A stretch of DNA of 9,013 nt from Candidatus Heimdallarchaeota archaeon (lineage in GTDB: Archaea; Asgardarchaeota; Heimdallarchaeia; Heimdallarchaeales; Kariarchaeaceae): NCBI GenBank assembly GCA_021399405.1, contig JAAFKL010000018.1, positions 1 to 9,013 on the forward strand, in the 5' to 3' direction. A program made the translations under genes and the position numbers. Positions within the stretch are counted from its first letter, which is position 1. Each line of letters begins with the position of its first letter. Below the pieces are notes generated by a model. The model searched no databases, was not told the origin of the DNA, and was given only the letters and a program-made list of their open reading frames with translations. Of this stretch, positions 1-7,395 are shown piece by piece.

Positions 1-98
1 AAATGCTTGTTAACAATGGATTCGAGGTATCAACCCTTGATATCAGCGAGTTTCAGAAATGCGAAGGAGCATTAACTTGTTTAAGTCTTTTATTTTGA
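1..98 (+). CDS. ddaH: C-terminal end of a DDAH-family protein (partial)
   Basis: Reading codons from position 3, 31 residues precede a TGA at 96-98; the rest lies before the window. The tail contains DISEFQK followed by EGALTCLSLLF. This matches the C-terminus of dimethylarginine dimethylaminohydrolases, where the SEF.K..G.LTC.S pattern carries the catalytic cysteine; here that Cys is the codon at 78-80. The family hydrolyses N-methylated arginines to citrulline and methylamines in the cytoplasm and belongs to the pentein (arginine deiminase/amidinotransferase) fold. Arginine deiminase is less likely because its Cys lies in a different context (typically RGGPRCMS). Exact substrate cannot be judged from this fragment. 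The ATG at 3-5 is internal, not the start. The gene converges on the giant minus-strand gene, with about 290 bp between the stops. The same reading frame stays open after the TGA until 260, probably by chance. Confidence 0.85.
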   Translation, partial: MLVNNGFEVSTLDISEFQKCEGALTCLSLLF

Positions 99-169
99 TC
101 CAAAAGAGTTCTAAATAATGCCAGATCTTTTTCCATCAAAGCCGTTTTCTTTCCATTTTTATTTACCAT
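53..169 (-). CDS. Possible small ORF antisense to the DDAH 3' end
   Basis: ATG at 169-167 opens a 38-residue frame ending in TGA at 55-53, so its last 15 or so codons overlap the DDAH gene on the other strand. The product (MVNKNGKKTALMEKDLALFR and onward) is hydrophilic and would form an amphipathic helix, which is more protein-like than a random frame. No Shine-Dalgarno sequence precedes the ATG. The frame stays open upstream to position 181. A neighbouring frame starting at an ATG near 211 (MIVITFDEIRTMGHGK) would join it if one G were removed near 170-173. It may be a small gene, a frameshifted remnant, or chance. No family recognised. Confidence 0.18.
   Translation of the reverse strand: MVNKNGKKTALMEKDLALFRTLLDQNKRLKQVNAPSHF
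145..164 (+). terminator. T-rich tract, possible terminator for the DDAH-like gene
   Basis: On the plus strand, runs of four, three and five T followed by ATTT occur within 20 bases, about 50 bp after the DDAH stop, with no stable hairpin before them. Archaeal RNA polymerase commonly terminates at such oligo-T tracts. In an AT-rich region this could also be chance. Confidence 0.35.
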
Positions 170-260
170 GACCCATCGTTCTTATTTCATCAAAGGTAAT
201 TACTATCATTGTATGCTTGATAAAGGAGATGTTGGTTTGATGACAGGTAAATTAAGGTGA
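168..260 (+). CDS. Possible 30-residue small ORF
   Basis: ATG at 168-170 runs to TGA at 258-260. The product begins MTHRSYFIKGNYYHCMLDKG and ends in LMTGKLR, with a varied composition that looks more like real protein than background. It has no Shine-Dalgarno sequence. An internal ATG at 240-242 does have AAAGGAGATG at 222-231 before it, but would give only six residues. This frame is also continuous with the frame after the DDAH stop. No family recognised; it may be a remnant or an unexpressed frame. Confidence 0.18.
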   Translation: MTHRSYFIKGNYYHCMLDKGDVGLMTGKLR

Positions 261-261
261 T
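254..261 (+). promoter_or_regulatory. Shine-Dalgarno AAGGTGAT before ATG 268
   Basis: AAGGTGAT matches the archaeal anti-Shine-Dalgarno sequence (complement GGAGGTGATC) over most of its length. It sits 6 nt before an ATG at 268-270, an ideal spacing. It is the main reason to consider translation of the small ORF that follows. The preceding small ORF ends within it (TGA 258-260), as in translationally coupled genes. Confidence 0.4.
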
Positions 262-295
262 TTTATAATGAAATATACCATAGTAATTAATGTAC

Positions 296-315
296 AAAAA
301 TACAAGAAAAAAAAA
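296..315 (-). terminator. Oligo-T tract downstream of the giant gene
   Basis: On the minus strand this reads as nine T, then CTTGTA and five T, about 75 bp past the giant gene's stop. Long T runs without a hairpin are the usual archaeal intrinsic terminator. This gives a second explanation for the nine-A run seen on the plus strand. Confidence 0.45.
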
Positions 316-377
316 TCTACAGATTGGATCAACAGAATATGACGATGATGATTATTATCATCCGGATGAACCTGAGT

Positions 378-390
378 TAAAACCAAAAAA
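378..390 (-). terminator. T6-GG-T4 tract directly after the giant gene stop
   Basis: Immediately after the TAA stop the minus strand reads six T, GG, four T. Together with the longer T run further on it would make a two-step archaeal termination region for the giant gene. Confidence 0.4.
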
Positions 391-3300
391 TTAGAATCTG
401 TGATATTCTTTGATCAGTAATTGGGTTTGTAAAAGCTCTCTAACCTGATATCGTTCTTTAGCTTGAGCTTTATCATTTAATATTTGGAATGCTTTTTCAA
501 TCAATTTTTCAATTTTATCCCGAATTTCTGTTGGAGAAGTAATAATAATTTCGTTCACAATATTCATATCTATTCGAATAATATTGAGATTTTGCTGTTT
601 AAATAATAGAAAATTCAAAATCAAAAGTAGGGCATCAAGCCTGTAAGGATCAGGATATTCAGAATTGATGAAAACATCATATATTTCCATAATAGAGGAA
701 TCATTCGAATATATCATTTCTTTAATTAGGATATATGCAGGATGTTCAGGGAAATTGTATTTTGTATTTTCACCATATGCAATGATTTCTTGAAGACATT
801 GGTTTCTTTCATCATTATGGCCCAGGAATGATAAAATTGAGATATGTCGATAATAGTTAAAGACAATGATATTGTGACTTTCCATATTTTTTTCACGTAT
901 TAGTTCAATATTTTGATTTGATAATTGACGAGCTTCCTCAATTTTGTTTATCGCTAGAAAATTACTAATTTGTCTGTCTCTAGCACGAATCAAATCTTCA
1001 ACTTTACCAGTTTTAATTGATATCTGTACAGCTTCTTCGCTGTGTTTATTGGATTCATCAAATGAATTTAGAAAACTGAACGCTCTTGCAAGATTTCTGT
1101 GAACCTTTGCAATGTCACGGCTCCTCTCATTATCCAGTTTATTGATTTGGCTTTCTTTAAGGATTTCAATTTGTTTCATATAATATTTTACAGCTTCTGA
1201 GAATTGAGAATTTTTGAATAGTACATTTGCATAAAGGTTGTAAAATTCAGTAAGATCTCGATATGGGGTCATTTTTTCAATTATGTTATATGATAATTCT
1301 AATTTTTCCAAGCTATCCTTATATCGCCTCATTCTATAGTATAGCCTGCATTGTTCACTCATCAATTTAGCTAAATCTATGAAATCAATACCACTGAATT
1401 TTGACAAACTAAGTCTCAGCTCATTAATTTTCTTGTTATAATCAAAATTTGATGTTATACTGAAAATCTCTTCAATTTGTTCTAAACAATATTCTGCACT
1501 AATCAAATCCTTGATTCTGAAATAAGTCAAATATTGAATCCAATATGTTTGTATGAGATAAATTCCATGCATTGGTGTAAAATATCGATGTAACTCATTC
1601 ATTAGATCGTTTGAAAGACTTAAAATGACGTTTTGATTATTTTCATTAAAATATCGTACCAACCCTGTTATTCTAATCGATAATTGTGGTATTTCCGAAA
1701 CAGCATGTAATATATCCTTATTCTCAAGATCATTCCATTCCCTCTCAATACTTTCTACAATCAACTCTGGCAATTCCTCCTCCTCGTTAAAAGAAATCAT
1801 ATCTTCGAAATAGATTTTCCCATTCATGTTATCACTGGCTTTGTAATATTCGGCTAATAAGTCAGTAGATAAATTAGGATTTTCAGAAATAATATTATCT
1901 AATTCATCAAAGATACCATCGAAAAGGAATTTATTTCTACTCGGGTTTGTGAGATCAGTTTTTTTCATGTCCTCATCAACAATAAAATCCTCTAGAATTA
2001 ATCCTCTATAACCATCACTTGGCCAATCAAGCAATTTGGTTGAAACATAATTAATCAGCTCTTCTAGTGTTGATTTATTGATTGTCTCCGATTCTACATT
2101 TACATAATATTGAGATTGAAACATATTTACCGATTTGAGAATTAAAGTGTAAGAATTAGGTGCAATCTCCTCTATGACAATTTGTTTTGGCTCGAATAAG
2201 ATTTCTTTCTCTATTTCTAAATCATGAACATGACTTGTACAATTATCAATATGGTCTTCGAATTCCTGTATTCTATCTTTATATTTCTGATCTTCGCTAA
2301 TATCTAAACAGCCGTAAAATTCGCTATTGAGAAGTTGTTTTTGTAGAGCTTGCAGTCCAAATAGGTAATTCTCATATTTTACACATTCCTTATTTGATCC
2401 AATTATTTTTCGGGTTATATAATTCCCAGTTACAATATTAACAAATGTTACCTCTAAAACATCATGATTAACAGATGGTCCAATAGACACCAGTTGATAC
2501 TCTGAATCAAGTAGATAGCTACCTGGCGGTCGTTTTCTGAGATAAATTCCATAGTATTTTCCCAATAAATTTCCAATATATTTATCCTCGGACAAAATGT
2601 CATCATCTTCTGTTTCCAAGCGTATCCGTATGAAATTCGGTGTATCACTTCCTGTTTGATTTTCTACAATCTGTAGAGATGGGGTAAGCAGATTCAATAA
2701 TTCCTTACCTGTTAAACTATCTTCGAATTTAGATTTCAACCACATTATTGTTTTATGTGGTAATTGATCCTGGGTTTGTGATAATTTGAGTTCAAAACAA
2801 CGATGGTGCATAATTGATTCATACAAGTCTTGTGCATAACGTCGCTGTTTGCACAATTTACGAATTTTTAATTTGATGTCAGCCATGCGTTTATCTTGTA
2901 GTCTACATTTATCTGAGTCGTGTGAAAGGATCAAATGGACGGTTTCAAATTCATCAGGTTCCATATCCAAAAGGTCCTTAAATTCCTTTATAAATCCTAA
3001 TCCATCTATCTTTATTCTCGAGTGTTGTAGGCCGAAATCAGATTGGACTAGATCCTTTATTTCTATCCAAGACATCCAGTTAGTATTCTTTACTGGATCA
3101 AAACTAAATTCTATATCATCAATTTTTATAATCCCATCTAATCTTTTATCTCGTAAATACTCAATCATGTCATGACTATTTGTAAAATATGTGTCGTGGA
3201 TAGGATTTAACTTCCTAAAGTCAAATTCATCATTTTCTTTCATTTGATCTACATCTTGTTTATTATAAAATGTTAAATCAATGAATCCCGTCCTTGTACT

Positions 3301-6300
3301 CATTTCCAAATCAAATTTTAAATATAATTCTTGACGAATTATTGGTTTGATTTCATCTAATATTGATTCATAACTGATTTCTATAGGTTCTCCACCTGGT
3401 TTTGGAATCTCAGATGATATATTGGAAGGACGATTAATCTGAAAAGAATGTATTCTCTTGCTTAGTGGTATAGTGTTCAATTCTAACTTCCCCAAAAACA
3501 TCCAATGCTTGTCAACAGGACTGTGAATCCATATATAGTCATACCCAAGATTCCTTGTTGTGGAGATTGACACCATGATTTGATCTTTGGAGATATCAGA
3601 CTGATTGTAAATTATATCATTATCTCGAATCGCGATGAATAAACCTTGATTGACAGTTCCCCCAAATGCAAATCCTTCATTTCTAAATAGCATTGGATTG
3701 TAGTCTTCAATATACAGCCAAATATAGCCATCATTTTGATCCAATACAAACCCATCCCGTCTACCCAGAACAGGTTGGACGAAATGATTTTGTTTAAGCG
3801 AAATTGCCCTTCGACGTAGATGATTCCAAATTAATCTTGTATTGTATTGAGTTTTCAACATATTATCGTATGTTTTTTGAAAGCCTATCATTTGCAGAGT
3901 AAAGGATAATAGATCATCCCATATCATAGTTAGTTCATTGGCATTCAATTCAGGAAATTCCAGATGAAGGACTTGAAGTAAAATGTAATTAGCATTACCA
4001 AATTCAAAAAAGAACTCACGATTATCCTTGATCTTACTTGGACTATTCTTTATATGGTATACATGTCTGTAATACGCATTTGTTCTATTTTTTCGAAGAA
4101 TCGAACTGAGAGAATTATCATTATTTAACTCCCACTCCTTGATACTATCTTTCACTCTTTGAACAAATTCGGGATCCTCTTTACTAGCATCTGAGTCAGA
4201 AGTATCCTGTTCTTCAACATCAACCGTGTTGATTAATTTGTCTATGCTTGTAAACAAATCCAGAATAAACGCAATTCTTCCCTTTTCATATTTGTCATCC
4301 AATATTTTACGAAGGAATGTTATTGTATCGTGTAATCTGACCCTCTCTCTTCTTTCAAGGTCGTTTAGTTTGTAATTCGGTTCTAATAGATTTCTGTGAA
4401 TCGGAAAAGTGGTTGTTATACCATCCGCAGAAGAATACTCGAACGGTGGTTTGTGTAAGGTTTTTGAGTTAATATGTGATTTATCCACATACTGAGTGGA
4501 TTGTGATTCCCATTCTACTTCCCTGAAATGCAAATTTGCTAATTGTAGTTCTAATCCGGTTTTTTGTGAATGATTGGCATCACTAATTTCCAAATCTGCA
4601 GGTGAATTGTGATAATGAGTATAGGATCTGCCTGCATAGTTATTGTTGTCAATCAACCATGGAATCAAATCAAAAGCCTTACGAATCTCAAGCTTTTGTA
4701 AATATTTATCTGACCGTACATTGGAAAATCTTGACAGTTTACGAACTCTCGATCGATTACTAAATTTGGAACTGTGCCCTCTGATAGTAATGACTGGATG
4801 CCAATAACTCTTTGCTCGATCATTCTTCCCCCATTCTAATATGATACGAGCATCTGAGTATTGTGGATTCTTATCCGCAGCTTTTTTGGGTGCTGTTGGT
4901 AGATTGAAAATTATTTTTGTTTTTTGATTTGGTAAATGTTTATCAATTGCGATGACACGCTGGTGGTAGAATTTGGATGTATATTCTCTCCGTAATGATT
5001 CATCAACCCAGTAAATTGTGACATTCGAAGGCACTTTGTTCAGTATCTCATTTTGTATCAGATCCATCTCGTGATGAGTTATCATTGATTTGTATAACTC
5101 CCATCCTGAAAATATGTATACATCATAACCCTCAGGCAACTCATCATCAATGGCATCGATGGATGTAGTGAGGTCCCAATTGATAATATCAATTTGATCT
5201 AACATCTTACTCAAATATTTTGATTTTTCAGATCTTAGACGATACTTCGTGAATTGGCTGAGCATACCAACTAGATCTATCATGGCAATTCTATCATTAG
5301 GATGGTGTTTTACAACATATGGAATGAGATGGGAGTATGTAGCAATCCAAGCTGATGAATATCCACTAGAAGTTTGGGATCTAGCAAACAAATACAGAAT
5401 ATGTTCTCTTGTTGCCATATTTCCCAATGTGGGTTTATCATACTGAAAAGATCTCTGAATAATTTCACTTGATTGTTGATAAATCGATTGATCTATAGTC
5501 GAAGGTGGTTTGTCCAATACAAGTGACATTTTTATTGTAGAGTCGGTCTTAACAAAGACTGTCTGATCTTTATTTTCATTGAGATCGGTTTGGGTAAATA
5601 CAGAGATAATGAGATCAAGCATTTCTCCCTGGTATTCAGGCCATTTGTTGCGGTTAGTGCAAGGTGCAATTCTAATTATGCCTTTCAGTAGAGGAATTTC
5701 TTCATTGTACCACCTTTTGTATTCCTGCTTCACTATTGTAGTATAATCTGCTAACTGCTCTTTTTCTTTGAACCGCAATCTTCTATATCCAAATTGCTTC
5801 CAATTCTCATCTGACTGTTCTATTGTCTTTAGGGTGATTACTGGATAGAAATCATCTGATGATTCATTTCTTTTTTTTCCTCTGATGTAATAATTATAAT
5901 CAAATTGGGTTTTAACATCCAGTATTGCTATTGGTATCCAGTGGTTTTCATTCAATAGTACGAAAACAACTAAATCAGGTCTCTTTGTTGATATGTAATT
6001 TGTAAGAGATAACTCTGAGACAATTAGTAGAGGGAGATTATGAATATTATATTTTTCTCCATTCCGAATGACTTGCTTTAGAGAATACGGTTGTGGTAAC
6101 CCATTGAGTAACATCTTGTGGAATTTATCCCCATTTATTCTGGATTTATTCTCCTTACGTCTCAACAATTCATCTATGTTTGTTTTTATGAAAAATTTTT
6201 GAATTAAGTCCGAGTTTTCATTCTGTACTCCAGTGTGTTTAATAAAATCATCAATAGAAATATTTTTTATTTGATTTTGCTGCAGTAGTCGCTCCATTTT

Positions 6301-7110
6301 ATCCTTTGTAATATATCTACCAATCTGGAAATTTTCATTTGTTATTATCCTCTTGGATTCTCTTAGCATCCCATCAATATATTTGGGAGAACGGAAGGAT
6401 TTCTTGACATACTTTGGCGAATTGGTTCGAGAATTTATTCCAGGGCGACCTCCAGCATAAATCCAATCTGCCAGTTCTCTGCATGAATGGAAGAAAGATA
6501 GAAAATATCGACGAACTTTACCTAAGGGTACATTTCTTATAAATAATGTAAATGCTAATTCTTGCATATGGGTTCGAAAAATCTCAGCCATGTCCAGGGA
6601 GGGAATATAAGGATGGTCTGGAATTATATTTTCTTTTGAAAGATTAGCATAATCATATTCATTTCTAGTTGGTAGTACATATCGGGTTTCAAAAAACTCA
6701 CGAAGTATAGCTCCACCTGCATTCAAAATTCTATTGAAGTCATCCATCTCCCCTTCCTTTTCTGATTGAATTCGTTTACGGATCGGATAACCATATTGAT
6801 GTAAACGGATCCAAAATAACCTAAGGTATTGTTTACGCATGGAACTCTCAGCTTTCTTCAATAGAGAAAAATCTGGATTTCCATTCCGATGGGATTCTTT
6901 GTATGCTTCAAGTGAAGCTTGATAGATGTTGTTTATAGATTCAATAATCTCCTGATTCTTTCTGTTTTTCCTTACCTGAGCCATACGATTAAGTGCGCTC
7001 ATAGCAATCATGAATGAGGTTTTGAGAATTATATAAGGTTCAGCTCGTTTCACTTGAAAAGATCGATTCATTTCTGTATCAATGATTTCAGCTTTACTTA
7101 GATTATCCAT
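391..7110 (-). CDS. Giant multidomain protein: PD-(D/E)XK-like nuclease site, degenerate RecA-like domain, C-terminal TPRs
   Basis: One uninterrupted frame of 2239 residues. I chose the ATG at 7110-7108 because GGGAGATGAG ends 5 nt upstream; a TTG one codon earlier (7113) sits too close to it. Visible parts: a basic, mostly helical N-terminus (1-350) and a nuclease-like segment (about 355-415). That segment has RPD (D379), a hydrophobic strand and ILDVKTQ (D398, K400), i.e. the PD-x18-DxK signature of PD-(D/E)XK enzymes, with E366 as a possible helper. Residues 570-725 have the strand/helix order of a RecA-like NTPase, but the P-loop position reads SQTSSGYS (Tyr584 replaces Lys) and the Walker B strand YDVYIFSG lacks its final Asp. 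An acidic linker lies at 965-982. Residues 983-1900 alternate strand-rich and helical parts that I do not recognise. Five TPR-like units lie at 1912-1946, 1954-1987, 2000-2034, 2041-2074 and 2080-2114. No signal peptide or membrane segment is evident, so it is probably cytoplasmic. A role in defence or nucleic-acid processing is inference. Confidence 0.93.
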   Translation of the reverse strand: MDNLSKAEIIDTEMNRSFQVKRAEPYIILKTSFMIAMSALNRMAQVRKNRKNQEIIESINNIYQASLEAYKESHRNGNPDFSLLKKAESSMRKQYLRLFWIRLHQYGYPIRKRIQSEKEGEMDDFNRILNAGGAILREFFETRYVLPTRNEYDYANLSKENIIPDHPYIPSLDMAEIFRTHMQELAFTLFIRNVPLGKVRRYFLSFFHSCRELADWIYAGGRPGINSRTNSPKYVKKSFRSPKYIDGMLRESKRIITNENFQIGRYITKDKMERLLQQNQIKNISIDDFIKHTGVQNENSDLIQKFFIKTNIDELLRRKENKSRINGDKFHKMLLNGLPQPYSLKQVIRNGEKYNIHNLPLLIVSELSLTNYISTKRPDLVVFVLLNENHWIPIAILDVKTQFDYNYYIRGKKRNESSDDFYPVITLKTIEQSDENWKQFGYRRLRFKEKEQLADYTTIVKQEYKRWYNEEIPLLKGIIRIAPCTNRNKWPEYQGEMLDLIISVFTQTDLNENKDQTVFVKTDSTIKMSLVLDKPPSTIDQSIYQQSSEIIQRSFQYDKPTLGNMATREHILYLFARSQTSSGYSSAWIATYSHLIPYVVKHHPNDRIAMIDLVGMLSQFTKYRLRSEKSKYLSKMLDQIDIINWDLTTSIDAIDDELPEGYDVYIFSGWELYKSMITHHEMDLIQNEILNKVPSNVTIYWVDESLRREYTSKFYHQRVIAIDKHLPNQKTKIIFNLPTAPKKAADKNPQYSDARIILEWGKNDRAKSYWHPVITIRGHSSKFSNRSRVRKLSRFSNVRSDKYLQKLEIRKAFDLIPWLIDNNNYAGRSYTHYHNSPADLEISDANHSQKTGLELQLANLHFREVEWESQSTQYVDKSHINSKTLHKPPFEYSSADGITTTFPIHRNLLEPNYKLNDLERRERVRLHDTITFLRKILDDKYEKGRIAFILDLFTSIDKLINTVDVEEQDTSDSDASKEDPEFVQRVKDSIKEWELNNDNSLSSILRKNRTNAYYRHVYHIKNSPSKIKDNREFFFEFGNANYILLQVLHLEFPELNANELTMIWDDLLSFTLQMIGFQKTYDNMLKTQYNTRLIWNHLRRRAISLKQNHFVQPVLGRRDGFVLDQNDGYIWLYIEDYNPMLFRNEGFAFGGTVNQGLFIAIRDNDIIYNQSDISKDQIMVSISTTRNLGYDYIWIHSPVDKHWMFLGKLELNTIPLSKRIHSFQINRPSNISSEIPKPGGEPIEISYESILDEIKPIIRQELYLKFDLEMSTRTGFIDLTFYNKQDVDQMKENDEFDFRKLNPIHDTYFTNSHDMIEYLRDKRLDGIIKIDDIEFSFDPVKNTNWMSWIEIKDLVQSDFGLQHSRIKIDGLGFIKEFKDLLDMEPDEFETVHLILSHDSDKCRLQDKRMADIKLKIRKLCKQRRYAQDLYESIMHHRCFELKLSQTQDQLPHKTIMWLKSKFEDSLTGKELLNLLTPSLQIVENQTGSDTPNFIRIRLETEDDDILSEDKYIGNLLGKYYGIYLRKRPPGSYLLDSEYQLVSIGPSVNHDVLEVTFVNIVTGNYITRKIIGSNKECVKYENYLFGLQALQKQLLNSEFYGCLDISEDQKYKDRIQEFEDHIDNCTSHVHDLEIEKEILFEPKQIVIEEIAPNSYTLILKSVNMFQSQYYVNVESETINKSTLEELINYVSTKLLDWPSDGYRGLILEDFIVDEDMKKTDLTNPSRNKFLFDGIFDELDNIISENPNLSTDLLAEYYKASDNMNGKIYFEDMISFNEEEELPELIVESIEREWNDLENKDILHAVSEIPQLSIRITGLVRYFNENNQNVILSLSNDLMNELHRYFTPMHGIYLIQTYWIQYLTYFRIKDLISAEYCLEQIEEIFSITSNFDYNKKINELRLSLSKFSGIDFIDLAKLMSEQCRLYYRMRRYKDSLEKLELSYNIIEKMTPYRDLTEFYNLYANVLFKNSQFSEAVKYYMKQIEILKESQINKLDNERSRDIAKVHRNLARAFSFLNSFDESNKHSEEAVQISIKTGKVEDLIRARDRQISNFLAINKIEEARQLSNQNIELIREKNMESHNIIVFNYYRHISILSFLGHNDERNQCLQEIIAYGENTKYNFPEHPAYILIKEMIYSNDSSIMEIYDVFINSEYPDPYRLDALLLILNFLLFKQQNLNIIRIDMNIVNEIIITSPTEIRDKIEKLIEKAFQILNDKAQAKERYQVRELLQTQLLIKEYHRF

Positions 7111-7115
7111 CAAAA

Positions 7116-7125
7116 CTCATCTCCC
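7116..7125 (-). promoter_or_regulatory. Ribosome binding site of the giant gene
   Basis: The minus strand reads GGGAGATGAG, then TTTTG, then ATG. It matches the archaeal anti-Shine-Dalgarno complement (GGAGGTGAT) with one main mismatch. Spacing favours the ATG at 7110 over the TTG at 7113. Confidence 0.75.
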
Positions 7126-7174
7126 TTTATTCAAGTGTGATGAAACGATTTACTCTATCAATAGCCTAAGGAGG

Positions 7175-7186
7175 TTTATATATAAA
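7175..7186 (-). promoter_or_regulatory. TATA box for the giant gene
   Basis: TTTATATATAAA is a close match to the archaeal TATA box (TTTATATA). Its centre is about 70 bp before the ATG, so transcription starting about 27 bp downstream would begin near 7154 and give a leader of about 45 nt that includes the ribosome binding site. The 12-mer is self-complementary, so orientation is set only by the nearby gene; firing to the right is possible too. Confidence 0.6.
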
Positions 7187-7282
7187 TTAGTTCTTTGATT
7201 ATAACCTTGTCGAGTTAAATCTGATTAAATAATAAGTAGATTAATTAAAATTTAAATAATTAAGTAATATTAATTTTATTTA

Positions 7283-7304
7283 ATCATAGTTTAATTATTT
7301 ATAC
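7283..7304 (+). repeat. 22-bp direct repeat, copy 1
   Basis: ATCATAGTTTAATTA followed by TTTATAC. It matches copy 2 at 7396-7417 at 21 of 22 positions (T at 7298 against C at 7411), offset 113 bp. Such identity is unlikely by chance even in AT-rich DNA. It may be a duplicated promoter or protein-binding site. Confidence 0.75.
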
Positions 7305-7334
7305 TATATTCAGTTCTAAATAGGAGTATATTAG

Positions 7335-7343
7335 TTTATATAA
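7335..7343 (+). promoter_or_regulatory. TATA-like box for the tnpB-like gene
   Basis: TTTATATAA fits the archaeal TATA consensus. A start about 27 bp downstream would fall near 7366, inside the inverted repeat at 7363-7386, giving a leader of about 65 nt. Other TATA-like words lie nearby (including both direct-repeat copies), so the choice is uncertain. Confidence 0.4.
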
Positions 7344-7362
7344 GATAATGATGAAATAATAT

Positions 7363-7386
7363 TGTTGCAAAACTATTATTGCAACA
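7363..7386. repeat. Perfect 8-bp inverted repeat, possible operator
   Basis: TGTTGCAA at 7363-7370 and TTGCAACA at 7379-7386 are exact reverse complements separated by 8 bp. This is the most GC-containing patch of an otherwise A/T-only stretch. Arm centres lie 16 bp apart, compatible with a dimeric regulator bound over the predicted transcription start. It could instead form a small hairpin in RNA or single-stranded DNA. Confidence 0.6.
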
Positions 7387-7395
7387 TTGATTTCG

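Larger units (their letters stand above)
99..390. other. Intergenic stretch with small open frames, no secure gene
   Basis: This segment lies between the tail-to-tail ends of the DDAH-like gene and the giant gene. I see no RNA gene, hairpin or mobile-element end in it. It does hold several short open frames with protein-like codons (168-260 plus, 169-53 minus, 268/290-394 plus) and T-rich tracts on both strands. The density of short, frame-broken, protein-like segments could mean small real genes or a decaying gene. Each is listed separately at low confidence. Confidence 0.6.
268..394 (+). pseudogene. Small ORF broken at a run of nine A (or a 34-residue ORF from ATG 290)
   Basis: From ATG 268, behind a good Shine-Dalgarno sequence, the frame reads MKYTIVINVQKYKKKK and stops at TGA 340-342. 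It passes a run of nine A at 307-315. The next frame is open after that run and encodes a gene-like acidic tail (STEYDDDDYYHPDEPELKPK) ending at TAG 392-394. If the run had eight A, one 41-residue protein would result. Alternatively the tail frame is intact by itself from ATG 290 (MYKNTRKKNLQ...), 34 residues. That start has no Shine-Dalgarno sequence but has TTTTATAA at 261-268, the right distance for a leaderless transcript. The TAG overlaps the giant gene's stop codon tail to tail. No family recognised. Sequencing error, pseudogene, slippage at the A run and chance are all possible. Confidence 0.28.

Noticed and set aside
99..260. Stop-codon readthrough extension of the DDAH-like protein
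   Set aside because: The frame is open for 53 codons after the TGA, but the family normally ends just after the catalytic Cys motif and the extension shows no known domain.
2454..2648. 64-codon minus-strand open frame
   Set aside because: It lies wholly inside the giant gene in another frame of the same strand, with no ribosome site of its own.
2849..3175. 108-codon plus-strand open frame
   Set aside because: Antisense shadow of the giant gene; serine-rich product with no recognisable motif and no promoter or ribosome site.
5356..5376. A functional P-loop (Walker A) at residues 578-585
   Set aside because: The essential lysine is replaced by tyrosine and the first glycine by serine, so I call it degenerate rather than an ATP-binding site.
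5249..5446. 65-codon plus-strand open frame
   Set aside because: Antisense shadow within the RecA-like coding part of the giant gene.
7168..7175. AAGGAGGT, a perfect plus-strand Shine-Dalgarno sequence
   Set aside because: No start codon follows at a usable distance; the next codons are in the TATA box and the frames close quickly.
7205..7310. TTAATTA-rich tract as a possible replication origin or transposon end
   Set aside because: It lacks ordered repeats, G-rich origin boxes or a subterminal hairpin; plain A/T richness explains it.
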